Positions 8,565-17,323 of a DNA stretch of 59,143 nucleotides are shown piece after piece; position 1 is the first letter of the stretch, and each line of letters opens with the position of its first letter. Under the pieces are notes generated by a model. The model did not search any database. It was given only the letters and a program-made list of their open reading frames with translations, and was not told the DNA's origin. The position numbers were made by a program, and so were the translations under genes. The stretch is taken from assembly GCA_019187195.1 (NCBI GenBank), contig JABAQT010000009.1, forward strand, positions 1 through 59,143, in the 5' to 3' direction. The stretch is from Bryobacteraceae bacterium. GTDB taxonomy: Bacteria; Acidobacteriota; Terriglobia; Bryobacterales; Bryobacteraceae.

Positions 8565-8900
8565 CTAGTAGCCACGCCGGTCCCGGAAGCCGCCACCACC
8601 GCCCCGGCCGCCCCGGTTGCCATAGCCGCCGGCGCTCCGTCCGCCACCGCCCTCACCCTTGGGCCGGGCCTCATTGACGTTCAGTGCGCGTCCGCCTACC
8701 TGCGACCCGTTCAGGGAAGAGATGGCGCGGTCGGCTTCCTGATCATCGGGCATTTCCACAAATGCGAATCCCCGAGAACGCCCCGTCTCGCGGTCGGTTA
8801 TCACGCTGACACGATCCACAACGCCATAGGCTTCAAACATGGAACGCACATCCTGTTCATTGGCGTTGAAACTCAAATTGCCTACAAAAATATTCTTCAC
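8565..8900 (-). CDS. RRM-domain glycine-rich RNA-binding protein
   Basis: 111-aa single-RRM protein of the bacterial/cyanobacterial glycine-rich type. RNP2 is IFVGNL (residues 3-8), RNP1 is RGFAFVEM (near residue 43), and the tail after ARPKGEG is Gly/Arg-rich (GGYGNRGGRGGGGG), typical of cold- or stress-induced RNA chaperones. I start at the GTG at 8900 (KNIFVGNL follows), which has GGAG 9 nt upstream and matches the usual family N terminus; a TTG at 8915 would add five residues. The upstream 500 bp hold no other gene and presumably contain its promoter. Confidence 0.92.
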   Translation of the reverse strand: MKNIFVGNLSFNANEQDVRSMFEAYGVVDRVSVITDRETGRSRGFAFVEMPDDQEADRAISSLNGSQVGGRALNVNEARPKGEGGGGRSAGGYGNRGGRGGGGGFRDRRGY

Positions 8901-9405
8901 GGTCACGAACTCCAATCCCAGCTACTCAACGGTAATCCCTCACAGACGATGCACGGACGGAGTTCCGACCTTGAGTGAACTGGCGAACTACGACAGACAA
9001 CTGCCGCGTACAGCTTATGCTGCAAACCTACAATAACAGAGTTTTGTGTTTATGGGAATCCCGTATTTTTACTTGGCGTGGGAAGATATTCTCCGAGTGG
9101 CCGGGCCTTGCCTCTTGCGCTGTGATTGGATGGCTTCCGGACATCGGATTTCCGCGTCCGAAGTCCGCTTCAGGGCGTCTGGCGTTGCCGGGCGGAGCAC
9201 TCGAAATAGTTTATGCATCAGTTAAGAAACCGTATTCGGGGAGTTTGGTTGGCCGGGTGATAAAGAAGACACATCCGGACAGGAATTGGAGTGTCCGATT
9301 TCCACTGGGGAAGGGGCGGAGGAGTGAATTGCCGGTGCGCGGCGCTCGTTTTCGATACCGATAAATCACCGCAATTCTTTCCCCTCCGCTTGCTCACCCG
9401 AACCT
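8901..9405. other. Non-coding interval upstream of the RNA-binding protein gene
   Basis: About 500 bp with lower GC than its neighbours and no convincing gene; the one sizeable frame (8975-9364, plus) has no Shine-Dalgarno and an unprotein-like composition. The stretch holds several CGGAC/GTCCG words, including a perfect inverted repeat CGGACA-10 nt-TGTCCG at 9276-9297. It must contain the promoter of the RNA-binding protein gene and the 3' end of the CehA-like gene. Confidence 0.6.
9276..9297. repeat. Short inverted repeat CGGACA/TGTCCG
   Basis: Perfect 6-bp arms around a 10-nt spacer, 110 bp beyond the stop codon of the minus-strand metallohydrolase gene. It could be an operator, or part of a transcript end; no T-run follows on either strand. 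Confidence 0.35.
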
Positions 9406-10923
9406 TCATTCCGCCCCGCCGGAAAGAATACGAAGGGCTTCCTCTCCACGGACAAAGAACTGCCGTTTCTCCTGTTCCGAGGGGAAAACCAGAGGAGCGG
9501 AGCGGTAGTAGTCGAGTTCCTCTTTCCAACGCCGGCCAAGTTCCCGCCTTGCCCCGGGGTCCGGCGGGGTTCCATCCCAGCGCCGGTATAGGGGGTTTGT
9601 GTGGGCCTGCAAGGTTCCGGAAACAACCCGTGCGGCCATCCAGACCGGGCCGCTCGCGGGAACCTCCGTCTCGATGCGGTTCCCCGCCCCCGAGGCGATC
9701 ACTTTGCCGTTGGCCACGATCTCCAAACGATCGAGGGGCTGGTAGAAGGACGCCTCAGCGCTCGCCCGTTTGCCGTCCGCGGACAGGTTCAGTTCAACCA
9801 GAGGGCCGTTGGAGACGATCCCTTCGCCCCGCCGCACACCTTGCGACCACGCTTCGTAGGCGGAAGCGCCCGCTTTCGCCTTCACCATGATTCGCTCCGG
9901 ACCGAGCAGGGGATGCCAGCGGGACCACTCCTTCTCCCGGGTCCAGTTGTTGAGCGCCACCGGGAAGTCGCTTCCGGCGACACCCGTCACCCGGAATCCC
10001 GCGTTCAGCAGTTGATACCATTGCGCGGTCTTGAGGCGCCCGAACTGGAAAACTTCCACGAAATCGATGCTTTTCAGGGCGAGATCCATGAGCAGGGTGG
10101 AATGCTTCTGCGAGCCGTCAAAGTGCGCGTATCCGGTGGTGGCGCCCAACTTCCGGCCCATGTTGAATAATACATATGGATAGGGAAATGTTTCGGGCGA
10201 GTTAGCGTACGCGGATCCCACGCTCAGCGGCCGGATGATCTGGCGGCCTCCGAGCAGGTTGACGTGCCCGAAGAACTCCGACCGCGATTCGTGCCCGGAA
10301 CGGATGGACCGGCCGGGCAGTCTGGCCTCGGCTTTCGGGCCGAAGCCGTATTGCCAGGCGGCATCCATCTGGCGCTGCAACTGGAGGAAATTGGCGACGG
10401 AGAGATCCTCGGCTTCCATCCATTCAAGGAAAATCTTGTCATCGACGGCTTCCCTGACGAGATGGATGTGGTCATCGCTTGAGAGCCACTCGCGCGAGGC
10501 GCCATGCGTCCAGTCGTCCATCGGCAGCGTGACGCGGCTGGTCTCGCCGGGCCGGAGAGTAAACTCGCGCACGGCGGGTTTATAGAACAAGCCGCGATAG
10601 GCCTCCACACGGTAGTTGCCCGGGGGCAGATCGAATCCGGCGCGGCCCTTGAGCAGGAAGAAGTGCGAGATGTCGTTGCAGGTCACCTCGAGTGTCGCCG
10701 GGTCGGGAATGCGCCGCCAAAGCCTTTCCCTGTAGAAGAGGTCCACGCGTAGGGGAAGCATCGCATCGACGGGGCTCAAACGGAACGGGCGTCCGTCCTT
10801 GAACAGATACACGCGGGCCGGCATGACCGGATCCATGGCGAGTTCCAACCGGGCCTGGAGGCTGCGCAGTTGCGCAAACGCAAGCGCGGCGAGAAAAGTC
10901 AGAGCGAGAGTGGCGCGTCGCAA
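9406..10923 (-). CDS. CehA/McbA family metallohydrolase (PHP-like), exported
   Basis: 505-aa protein with signal peptide (RRATLALTFLAALAFA). An N-terminal beta-rich domain of about 145 residues precedes a PHP-type metal-binding domain: SSDDHIHL near residue 150, then HVNLLGG, GYAHFDGSQKHS, DFVEVFQFG and GVAGSDFPV near residue 320. This order (H-x-H, middle His, GSD) is that of the CehA/McbA family, named for carbaryl hydrolases; the natural substrate of acidobacterial members is unknown. The last 130 residues are again beta-rich. Start is TTG, chosen because no earlier in-frame codon fits; TATGCT sits 9 nt upstream. It lies 27 bp downstream of the TPR gene on the same strand. Confidence 0.88.
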   Translation of the reverse strand: MRRATLALTFLAALAFAQLRSLQARLELAMDPVMPARVYLFKDGRPFRLSPVDAMLPLRVDLFYRERLWRRIPDPATLEVTCNDISHFFLLKGRAGFDLPPGNYRVEAYRGLFYKPAVREFTLRPGETSRVTLPMDDWTHGASREWLSSDDHIHLVREAVDDKIFLEWMEAEDLSVANFLQLQRQMDAAWQYGFGPKAEARLPGRSIRSGHESRSEFFGHVNLLGGRQIIRPLSVGSAYANSPETFPYPYVLFNMGRKLGATTGYAHFDGSQKHSTLLMDLALKSIDFVEVFQFGRLKTAQWYQLLNAGFRVTGVAGSDFPVALNNWTREKEWSRWHPLLGPERIMVKAKAGASAYEAWSQGVRRGEGIVSNGPLVELNLSADGKRASAEASFYQPLDRLEIVANGKVIASGAGNRIETEVPASGPVWMAARVVSGTLQAHTNPLYRRWDGTPPDPGARRELGRRWKEELDYYRSAPLVFPSEQEKRQFFVRGEEALRILSGGAE

Positions 10924-10950
10924 AGCGAGGTAAGCATATCACACCGCGCC

Positions 10951-12120
10951 TTACTGCTTGCCGCGTTTGTAAGGAGAGGAGAGGTACTTCCTGGCCTGCC
11001 CGGCGGCGTCCGAATCGGGCGCCAGATCGATGCAACTCCGGTAGGCTTTCAACGCCTCGGCCCGTTCTCCCTTCATGTCGTAGCACTGTCCGAGACGAAG
11101 GTACGCGGTGGTGGAGGCGTTCAGGTCGAGGGCGTTCACGTTGCTCACGGCTTTCTCCAACTCCGGGATGGCCTGGTCGTAATCGCGATACCAGAACAGG
11201 AGGTTCCCGCGCGAGACATTGATCTTTTCCTCCGGCATGGCGGCAAATCCCGGGGTGTTGGCGCGCTTGCGCCTGTCCAGTTCCTCGAGCGTCTCGAGCG
11301 CCTTCTGCTTGTTCCCTTCATCGGCGTACATCTGGACCATTTCGAGCAGGAACAGGTAGTTCCGCGGATAGGCCCGGATCAACTCCCTGAGCAGTGGAAT
11401 CGCAGCCGCCGGCCGCCTCTCCCGCCGGTAAATGGCCGCGAGAATCACCTTCGCGTCGTTGCGGTCCTGCTCGCCTTTTTGCGCCACCAGTTGCAGCGTC
11501 CGGATCCCCTCTTCCTTGTCGCCGTGGAATCCAATGAGAAAGCCGAGGATTTTATATTGCCAGGGGAGACTGCCGACCACATAATCGTGAACGCCTTGAA
11601 CGAGGCGCGCGTCATAATAATCCGGCTTGAGCCGGGTGACCTGATTTTGCAATTTACGGGATGTCGTAATATCGCGTAGGGCATCCATCCAGGCTTTTCT
11701 AATCAGGAAGTTGTAGTTGGCTCGCAGCCCGTAGGCAATCCCCTGGGCGTACAAAGCCCTGATGTCCTCGGGCGATTTGTTCAACGTAGCCTGGGTCAAT
11801 TCGAGAGCTTTGGCGATGGAATCCTCGAGGAGTTTCCGGTTCTCGGGACTGGGTTTGAGTTTCTCCCGTTTGAGGAAAGGATTGTTGCCGGTGACTAATT
11901 CGCTTTCAAGAGATCCCGAGCGCAGCATTTCGCGATAAAGAATTCCCTGCGACAACGCATTGTAGGCATAGGGATCGTCCGGATTCTTCCGGACCACCGC
12001 CTCGAACGCCGCAATGGCCTGATCGAATTCGAGGTTGTAGAAGTGATTCCACCCCGCCGCCATGGAATCATCGCCACCTTGCAGGACTGACGCGCCCAGC
12101 AAACAGAGAAGAACAATCAC
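10951..12120 (-). CDS. Tetratricopeptide repeat protein, exported
   Basis: 389-aa protein with a short hydrophobic signal (MIVLLCLLGASVLQGG) and TPR-like helices from the first mature residues (HFYNLEFDQAIAAFEAVVRKNPDDPYAYN). A central segment (DYVVGSLPWQYKILG, then RNDAKVILAAIYRRERRP) and C-terminal canonical TPRs (STTAYLRLGQCYDMKGERAEALKAYRSCIDLAP) follow. It is clearly paralogous to the protein at 35437-36441 over its whole length, but longer at the C terminus by one or two repeats. Function unknown; probably a periplasmic scaffold. GTG start 6 nt after the queG stop with no Shine-Dalgarno; TACAAT lies 8 nt upstream, inside the queG stop region. Confidence 0.9.
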   Translation of the reverse strand: MIVLLCLLGASVLQGGDDSMAAGWNHFYNLEFDQAIAAFEAVVRKNPDDPYAYNALSQGILYREMLRSGSLESELVTGNNPFLKREKLKPSPENRKLLEDSIAKALELTQATLNKSPEDIRALYAQGIAYGLRANYNFLIRKAWMDALRDITTSRKLQNQVTRLKPDYYDARLVQGVHDYVVGSLPWQYKILGFLIGFHGDKEEGIRTLQLVAQKGEQDRNDAKVILAAIYRRERRPAAAIPLLRELIRAYPRNYLFLLEMVQMYADEGNKQKALETLEELDRRKRANTPGFAAMPEEKINVSRGNLLFWYRDYDQAIPELEKAVSNVNALDLNASTTAYLRLGQCYDMKGERAEALKAYRSCIDLAPDSDAAGQARKYLSSPYKRGKQ

Positions 12121-12126
12121 TACAAA

Positions 12127-13155
12127 CTATTGTAATTGGGATAGCGCCCAGCGGGCATGTTCGGCGATAATGCCGTCGTTTGAGCCGGCCAATCGCTCGA
12201 GGTGCGGAGCAAAGCGCGGAAGGCCGCTATTGCCCATGGCTACAGCCACGTTCCGCAGGAATCCCCGGTATCGCGCGCGCTCGATTGGAGACCCGCGAAA
12301 CATCTCCCGGAACTCTTTTTCCGTCACCGAGGCCAGTTCCTCGAGCGGCGGAGATTCGAAGCCGGGGGAAAACGCGGGTTCCGTGGTGAGCGTGGCGCGC
12401 CGGTTCCAGGGGCAGACATCCTGGCAGATGTCGCATCCGAAAACATGCCAGCCCATGCGCGCCCGGTGCTGCTCCTCGATGGGTCCGCGAAGTTCGATGG
12501 TCAAATAGGAGATACAGAGCCTGGAATCGAGTTCCCATCCATGGGGCCCGGGCACGAGCGCTCCGGTGGGACAGGCGTCGATGCAACGCCGGCAGGTGCC
12601 GCAGCGGTCCGCAACCGGGGTGTCGGGCGTCAGTTCGGCGGAAAGAAGCATTTCACCGAGAAACACCCAGGAGCCGAGGTTCTGGTTGATCAGGCAGGTA
12701 TTTCTGCCGATCCATCCGAGACCGGCCATGCGCGCGTAGCCGCGCTCGAGCAATGGCGCGGTGTCGACGCAGATCCGGTGCTCCACACCTTCCAGTTGCG
12801 CGGCCACTTTCTCGAGGCCCTGACGAACAATCCGGTGGTAGTCCTCTCCCCAGGCATAGCGGGAGATCCAGCCCAGTTCGCGCCGCGTACGCGTAGTGGA
12901 ATAGGCCTGAGGACCGTTGTAGACCTTGCCGGTGCACAGAATGGTTCGCGCCGATGGGAGCAGGCTCTTCGGGTCCATGCGGAGCTCGGCGCGGTGGTCC
13001 GTGAGATAGGACATTCGCCCGGCCATCCCGCGACGCACCCAATCCCCGTACCACAGTCTGTCGCCGAGCGGTTCGGCGGCCGCGATTCCGGCCAGTTCGA
13101 AGCCCGCCTCGCGGGCGAGAAACTTCAGTTTTGAGGCATCGATGGGGAAGGCCAA
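12127..13155 (-). CDS. queG: Epoxyqueuosine reductase
   Basis: 342-aa cobalamin-dependent iron-sulphur enzyme of the last step of queuosine tRNA modification. The catalytic Asp is D131 in VDTAPLLERGYARMAGLGWIG, the family signature. Two [4Fe-4S] clusters are indicated by CGTCRRCIDACP (C185, C188, C191, C195) and GCDICQDVCPWN (C241, C244, C248) with C214. A C-terminal HEAT-like repeat region (RGFLRNVAVAMGNSG) completes the usual QueG architecture. Start is TTG with AAAGGAA about 10 nt upstream; no ATG fits. It is divergent from the radical SAM gene and followed closely by the TPR gene. Confidence 0.95.
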   Translation of the reverse strand: MAFPIDASKLKFLAREAGFELAGIAAAEPLGDRLWYGDWVRRGMAGRMSYLTDHRAELRMDPKSLLPSARTILCTGKVYNGPQAYSTTRTRRELGWISRYAWGEDYHRIVRQGLEKVAAQLEGVEHRICVDTAPLLERGYARMAGLGWIGRNTCLINQNLGSWVFLGEMLLSAELTPDTPVADRCGTCRRCIDACPTGALVPGPHGWELDSRLCISYLTIELRGPIEEQHRARMGWHVFGCDICQDVCPWNRRATLTTEPAFSPGFESPPLEELASVTEKEFREMFRGSPIERARYRGFLRNVAVAMGNSGLPRFAPHLERLAGSNDGIIAEHARWALSQLQ

Positions 13156-13306
13156 GTCACTGATTCCTTTGATACTATGCTCAAATGTACAATTAACTGG
13201 GAAAGCCGCCGCCAGGACGCTGCTCCGTTCAATGCCTCATTTGGCCACACAACGCTGAAAATACGCATTTTGATTAATTGCCGTGGGACTTGGCGGCTCG
13301 TTTCGC

Positions 13307-13312
13307 TATACT
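13307..13312 (+). promoter_or_regulatory. -10 box upstream of the Tes-like radical SAM gene
   Basis: TATACT is the best -10 match in the 254-bp divergent interval and implies a leader of about 95 nt for the gene starting at 13410. A TTGCCG word (13278-13283) lies upstream but at 23 bp, too far for a standard -35. Confidence 0.4.
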
Positions 13313-13333
13313 GCCCACGTGGCACTCGTGTAG

Positions 13334-13351
13334 TAAACCCTATAAGGTTTA
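13334..13351. promoter_or_regulatory. AT-rich palindrome, possible operator
   Basis: TAAACC-6 nt-GGTTTA, with perfect 6-bp arms and a near-symmetrical centre CTATAA, lies 22 bp after the TATACT box and 58 bp before the start codon. The position just downstream of a promoter fits a repressor operator or a short leader hairpin. The low GC stands out from the surroundings. Confidence 0.4.
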
Positions 13352-13409
13352 GTTTAACCACAGGAACATCCATCTGATCACGCACGGAGGATGAGGAGAC
13401 TTTAAAGGA

Positions 13410-15509
13410 ATGCACAAACCAATCAAGTACGTGGAAAAAGCGGTTTCGTACACCGCCAACGCAGCCTGGGTCCTCTATGACCGGCTGAACGCCATCCGTC
13501 CGAACCCTTCATTCACCCCGAGGTGGTCCGACAAGCCTCTACTGAAATCCTGGGAAAAAACAAAGCCGCCGCTCGGTTGGCCCCGCGAGACCGATTCTCT
13601 CTGTCCCAAGTGCGTTCCCGAGACCCGCAAGGAGATCCTGGACGGCAAGAAGGATTGGAAGGATCTGATCCACGAAAAGGTGGGGGAGATCAAGGCGCAG
13701 ATCATCGAGCGCGACGGCAAGATCATGATGGTGAAGGAGTGTCCCATCCACGGCAAGTTCGAGGATGTGATGTCCATCGACACCGCGTTCTACAAACACC
13801 TGGAACAGTCGTTCCCGGGCCGCGACATCCGCGCGCACAACGATGAGAAGCTGCACAATCACGGCTCTTCGACGGTTCGCCACGGCCGGGGCTCGGTGCT
13901 CACGGTGGATCTGACGAACCGCTGCAACATGATGTGCGACCCCTGTTTCATGGATGCCAACCAGGTCGGCTTCGTCCATGAATTGACCTGGGACGACATC
14001 AAGCAACTGCTCGACAACGCCATTACGATTAAGCCGCGCCGCCAGATGTCCGTGCAGTTTTCCGGTGGCGAGCCGACGCTATCGCCCTACTTCCTCGACG
14101 CCATCCGCTATGCGCGCAAGCTTGGGTATCAGAGCGTCCAGGCGGCGACCAACGGCATCGAATTCGCCAAGAGTCCGGAATTCTGCCGCCAGGCCGCGGA
14201 AGCGGGTCTGCGCTATGCCTACCTGCAGTTTGACGGTATCGGCAACGCGGCGAACTCCCACCGCGCCGTGGGCAACCTGTTTGACGTAAAGCTGCAAGCG
14301 ATCGAGAACCTCTGGAACAACGGCGTCGATATCGTTCCGGTTACGACGATCGTCAACGGCATCAACAACGAGCAGGTGGGCCGCATCATCCAGTTCGCTC
14401 TCGACAACCCGAAGAAGATTCCGTTCCTCAGCTTCCAGCCCGTGTCATTCACCGGCCGTGATGAGGCCATCTCCGATGAACGGCGGAAGGCTCAGCGCTA
14501 CACGCTTTCGCATCTCGCCCATGACGTGAAGAACCAGATGGGTATCGGCGAACCGACTCGCGACTGGTTCCCGATCAGCTTCATCAGCACGTTCTCGGAC
14601 TGGTCTGACCTTGTCAAGGGGCCGGAAGCGGACTGGGGGCAGTTGAGCTGCGGCTGCCACCCCAACTGCGGCGTCGGCACGGCGATCATGGTGGACAAGG
14701 AAACGAAGGAAGCCGTACCGGTCACCGCGTTCCTGAACGCGGACCAGCTCGCCAGGGACGTTGCGCGGATCAATGACGGCGCGCGCAGCAAGAGACTTTC
14801 ATTATTCGGCATGGCGCTGGCGGTTGCGCGCAATTATGATCCGTTCATGTCCCCCACGCATTTCAAGATGACCGATTTGCTCAAGAAGTTCGACAAGACC
14901 TTCGGCGCGACGGGCAAGCAGTACGGCCGAGTGGACGCGGGACGCAGCCGGAAGGACATCGACACGCGGCGCCAGGATCGCTGGAACTTCCTCTTCATCG
15001 TGGGCATGTGGTTCCAGGATCTGTTCAACTATGACTTCCGGCGCACCGAGCAATGCATCATTCCCTATGCGACGCAGGAGGGAGAGATCAGCTTCTGCGC
15101 TTACAACACCGGTATCGGATGGCGCAACATCATCGAGAAGATGCACATGACGGCCACGCTCACCAAGTGGTACGGGGACCGCGGCCGCCACGAGATCTTC
15201 GCGGGCGGCAAGGAGGTGAGACTTGGGACCTCCGAGCATTCCATGACCCTGCGCGAGACCATCGTTACCAAGGAAACCCAGAAGGACCTCGATAAGCTGG
15301 GAATCGCCAAGACGGCTCGCGAAGAGAAGATTCGCGCCCGCGACGCCAAGCTGAATCACCAGGATCCGAAGGACGCCGAGATGATGCGGCTGTATCGTAA
15401 GCACGTGCTGAAGGAACCTGACACCGTCGAGTTCGTGCCCCTGAACACCATCGCTCCGGCTTCGAAACCCAAACCGGCCGAGAAGGAAGTGGGCAGCTTC
15501 GGCGACTAG
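13410..15509 (+). CDS. Radical SAM protein of the MJ0619/tetraether-synthase-like family
   Basis: 699-aa cytoplasmic radical SAM protein. The core cluster motif is C172-NMM-C176-DP-C179, followed by the SAM-binding GGEP (219-222) and AATNG. Before it lies a C65-PK-C68 pair plus C111 in ECPIHG, the rubredoxin-like metal site seen in MJ0619-type (COG1964-like) enzymes. After it, CGCHPNCG and CAYNTGIGWRN supply cysteines for further clusters. Archaeal MJ0619 homologues join two lipid tails tail-to-tail to make tetraethers; acidobacteria make comparable membrane-spanning lipids, so this is a strong candidate for that step (inference). The gene stands alone, with a long leader, an upstream palindrome and its own terminator. 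Shine-Dalgarno GAGGAG is 11 nt before ATG. Confidence 0.9.
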   Translation: MHKPIKYVEKAVSYTANAAWVLYDRLNAIRPNPSFTPRWSDKPLLKSWEKTKPPLGWPRETDSLCPKCVPETRKEILDGKKDWKDLIHEKVGEIKAQIIERDGKIMMVKECPIHGKFEDVMSIDTAFYKHLEQSFPGRDIRAHNDEKLHNHGSSTVRHGRGSVLTVDLTNRCNMMCDPCFMDANQVGFVHELTWDDIKQLLDNAITIKPRRQMSVQFSGGEPTLSPYFLDAIRYARKLGYQSVQAATNGIEFAKSPEFCRQAAEAGLRYAYLQFDGIGNAANSHRAVGNLFDVKLQAIENLWNNGVDIVPVTTIVNGINNEQVGRIIQFALDNPKKIPFLSFQPVSFTGRDEAISDERRKAQRYTLSHLAHDVKNQMGIGEPTRDWFPISFISTFSDWSDLVKGPEADWGQLSCGCHPNCGVGTAIMVDKETKEAVPVTAFLNADQLARDVARINDGARSKRLSLFGMALAVARNYDPFMSPTHFKMTDLLKKFDKTFGATGKQYGRVDAGRSRKDIDTRRQDRWNFLFIVGMWFQDLFNYDFRRTEQCIIPYATQEGEISFCAYNTGIGWRNIIEKMHMTATLTKWYGDRGRHEIFAGGKEVRLGTSEHSMTLRETIVTKETQKDLDKLGIAKTAREEKIRARDAKLNHQDPKDAEMMRLYRKHVLKEPDTVEFVPLNTIAPASKPKPAEKEVGSFGD

Positions 15510-15535
15510 CTTCGCCGAAGGGCCTCGCTTATGAA

Positions 15536-15575
15536 GGCCGCCTGGAGTCTTCGGGCTCCGGCGGCCTTTTTCTTT
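15536..15575 (+). terminator. Rho-independent terminator of the radical SAM gene
   Basis: GGCCGCC (15536-15542) pairs with GGCGGCC (15560-15566), with an inner GGAG/CTCC extension and an 8-nt loop (one bulged T). It is followed directly by TTTTTCTTTT. This is the only textbook intrinsic terminator I see in the window. Confidence 0.85.
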
Positions 15576-15598
15576 TGGTTGGCGCCGCCATCCGGCGC

Positions 15599-17323
15599 CT
15601 ATCGAAGGCGGCTCAGGGCGAGGGCAGCCTTCCATCCGCCCACCCGTTGAATGCCCGGCACAAAGAACCGTCCGGTCATTTCCGCGTCTGTTCCCTCAAA
15701 ACCCTCCGGTGATTCGGTTAGCCGTAGTTTTCCGTCGTACACGGCAGCCGCGAAGACGCTCCACAATGCGCCATCGCCCACGCCCAGAAGTTCGACCGGA
15801 CCCTTCGTGGTGGTTCGCAGCCACGCGAGCGCGGTGAGAATATCCTGCACGCGGTTCTGACTGTCCGTGCGCTGGAAAGTAAGAAAATGAGCGGCTTCCG
15901 TGTTGCGCTCGCCGCGTGCCGAGCCGGTATTGAAGGCATCGAGATAGAGCGCCGGCCGCCCGTTGGCGGGCACTGTGGCGCGTGCCGCGGCGCCGCCCTC
16001 GGAATCGATGACGAGAAGGGGGATGCCCTTACCCTTGAGATAGATGCCCGGAACCCGATCCTCGCGCCCCGGCCGGCTCAGGGCGATGAACTCCCCGTCA
16101 CGCTCGCTCAGCACCTTAGCCGGATTTTCAACCGATAGAGCAAAACGCATCGCCTCGCGGTCCGGCTTCGCCACCCGGGTCAGCTTGCGCCATTCGGCAA
16201 AGACGGCGTCCTCGCCGCGAAGCGCGTTGGCGGGCATCGCCCGTCCGCTCCACACGAGCATATCCTCGTCCCGTTCCACGGTGAACGGCTGTTCCTTCAC
16301 GGAGGCTCCATTGCCGGCGAGCAGTGTCTTCCCGAAAAACGTATACATCGCCTCGCGGCTCCCCCGGTGGTAGTTGTGGGGCGAATCGAATTGCACCGTC
16401 TGCACCTGGCCGGCCGCGCCGTAGAGTTCGTAGACTTTCCTGATCGCCGGGAACTCGATGGCGGGAACGTTCCTCGTCCAGTCGCCGGTGGCGGAAACGA
16501 GGAGCATCGGGCGCGGAGCCATCATGGCCGCAAACTCGACGTTGAACGTATCGTGGCGCAATCCCGGCGCGTTTTCGCAGGGCGAGCCACCCTGCATAAT
16601 GCCGGACACCATGTTCACCGGGACATCGGCGCGGATACGGTCATCGACGGCGGCGAGCAGAAACGTCTGCGTGCCGCCTCCGGAAGCGCCGGTCGCACCG
16701 AGACGCCCGGCGTCCACGTCCGGAAGCGAGGCGAGGAAATCCGCCGCGCGGAGGGAGTTCCACAACTGCAGACCGAGCGGTCCGAAATTCCACAACTGCT
16801 CCACGGGACTTCCGAAAGCGTGCGGAGTCTGCCTGGTGTCGTTGTAACCCACCATGTCATAAGCGAAGACGACGTAGCCCTGCCTGGCCAGGTTGATTGA
16901 CCGGCCCGGAATCGATGCGAGGTCGGTATTCTCGAGCCGCCCGTGCTTCCAATGGCCGTGCGGGGTCAGCACACCGGGAAATTTTCCTTGTTTGCCCCGT
17001 GGACGGTACAGATTGCCGCCGAGGTAGTAACCGGGCATAGTTTCAAGGGCGACCTTCTCGATGGAATAGCCATCCCTGTCGATCCGGCCGAAGATGTCCG
17101 CGCGCACGGGGCCGCGCCGGGGCATCGGCAAGAGCCCGGCCGAGGCCAGAATCTGCTTCCTCAGGTGAGTCTTGCGTGCCTCCCATTCGGCGCGTGACGC
17201 ATAGACCGGCATGGGATAGGCAAAGTTCGTCCCTTCCACGGCCCTCCAGCGCGCGTCTTCGGAAGGCACTTGTCCCATGGCGGCGAGGCAGGCCGCGGCT
17301 AAGGCGAGCGCCATATTCTTCAT
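15599..17323 (-). CDS. Exported alpha/beta hydrolase (acetylxylan-esterase-like)
   Basis: 574-aa protein with signal peptide ([17 protein letters not shown]). The first 370 residues form an alpha/beta hydrolase of the acetylxylan esterase/dienelactone hydrolase type: PGVLTPHGHWKHGR (oxyanion side), GYVVFAYDMVGYNDT, nucleophile elbow GATGASGGGTQ (G-x-S-x-G) and FDSPHNYHRGSREAMY with the likely catalytic His. A C-terminal 200-residue part (from VERDEDMLVWSG) looks like a second, degenerate alpha/beta domain. Ester substrate unknown; plant cell-wall acetyl groups are plausible. Start ATG overlaps the stop of the upstream bifunctional fatty-acid gene by 4 bp (ATGA), so the two are translationally coupled, an unexpected pairing. 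Confidence 0.9.
   Translation of the reverse strand: MKNMALALAAACLAAMGQVPSEDARWRAVEGTNFAYPMPVYASRAEWEARKTHLRKQILASAGLLPMPRRGPVRADIFGRIDRDGYSIEKVALETMPGYYLGGNLYRPRGKQGKFPGVLTPHGHWKHGRLENTDLASIPGRSINLARQGYVVFAYDMVGYNDTRQTPHAFGSPVEQLWNFGPLGLQLWNSLRAADFLASLPDVDAGRLGATGASGGGTQTFLLAAVDDRIRADVPVNMVSGIMQGGSPCENAPGLRHDTFNVEFAAMMAPRPMLLVSATGDWTRNVPAIEFPAIRKVYELYGAAGQVQTVQFDSPHNYHRGSREAMYTFFGKTLLAGNGASVKEQPFTVERDEDMLVWSGRAMPANALRGEDAVFAEWRKLTRVAKPDREAMRFALSVENPAKVLSERDGEFIALSRPGREDRVPGIYLKGKGIPLLVIDSEGGAAARATVPANGRPALYLDAFNTGSARGERNTEAAHFLTFQRTDSQNRVQDILTALAWLRTTTKGPVELLGVGDGALWSVFAAAVYDGKLRLTESPEGFEGTDAEMTGRFFVPGIQRVGGWKAALALSRLR

Noticed and set aside
8975..9364. 129-codon plus-strand frame in the 500-bp interval
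   Set aside because: No Shine-Dalgarno, odd Trp/Arg/Ser-rich composition, no recognisable motif.
13320..13335. Sigma-54-like TGGCAC before the radical SAM gene
   Set aside because: The -12 half (TTGC) is absent at the required spacing; a TATACT box lies nearby.
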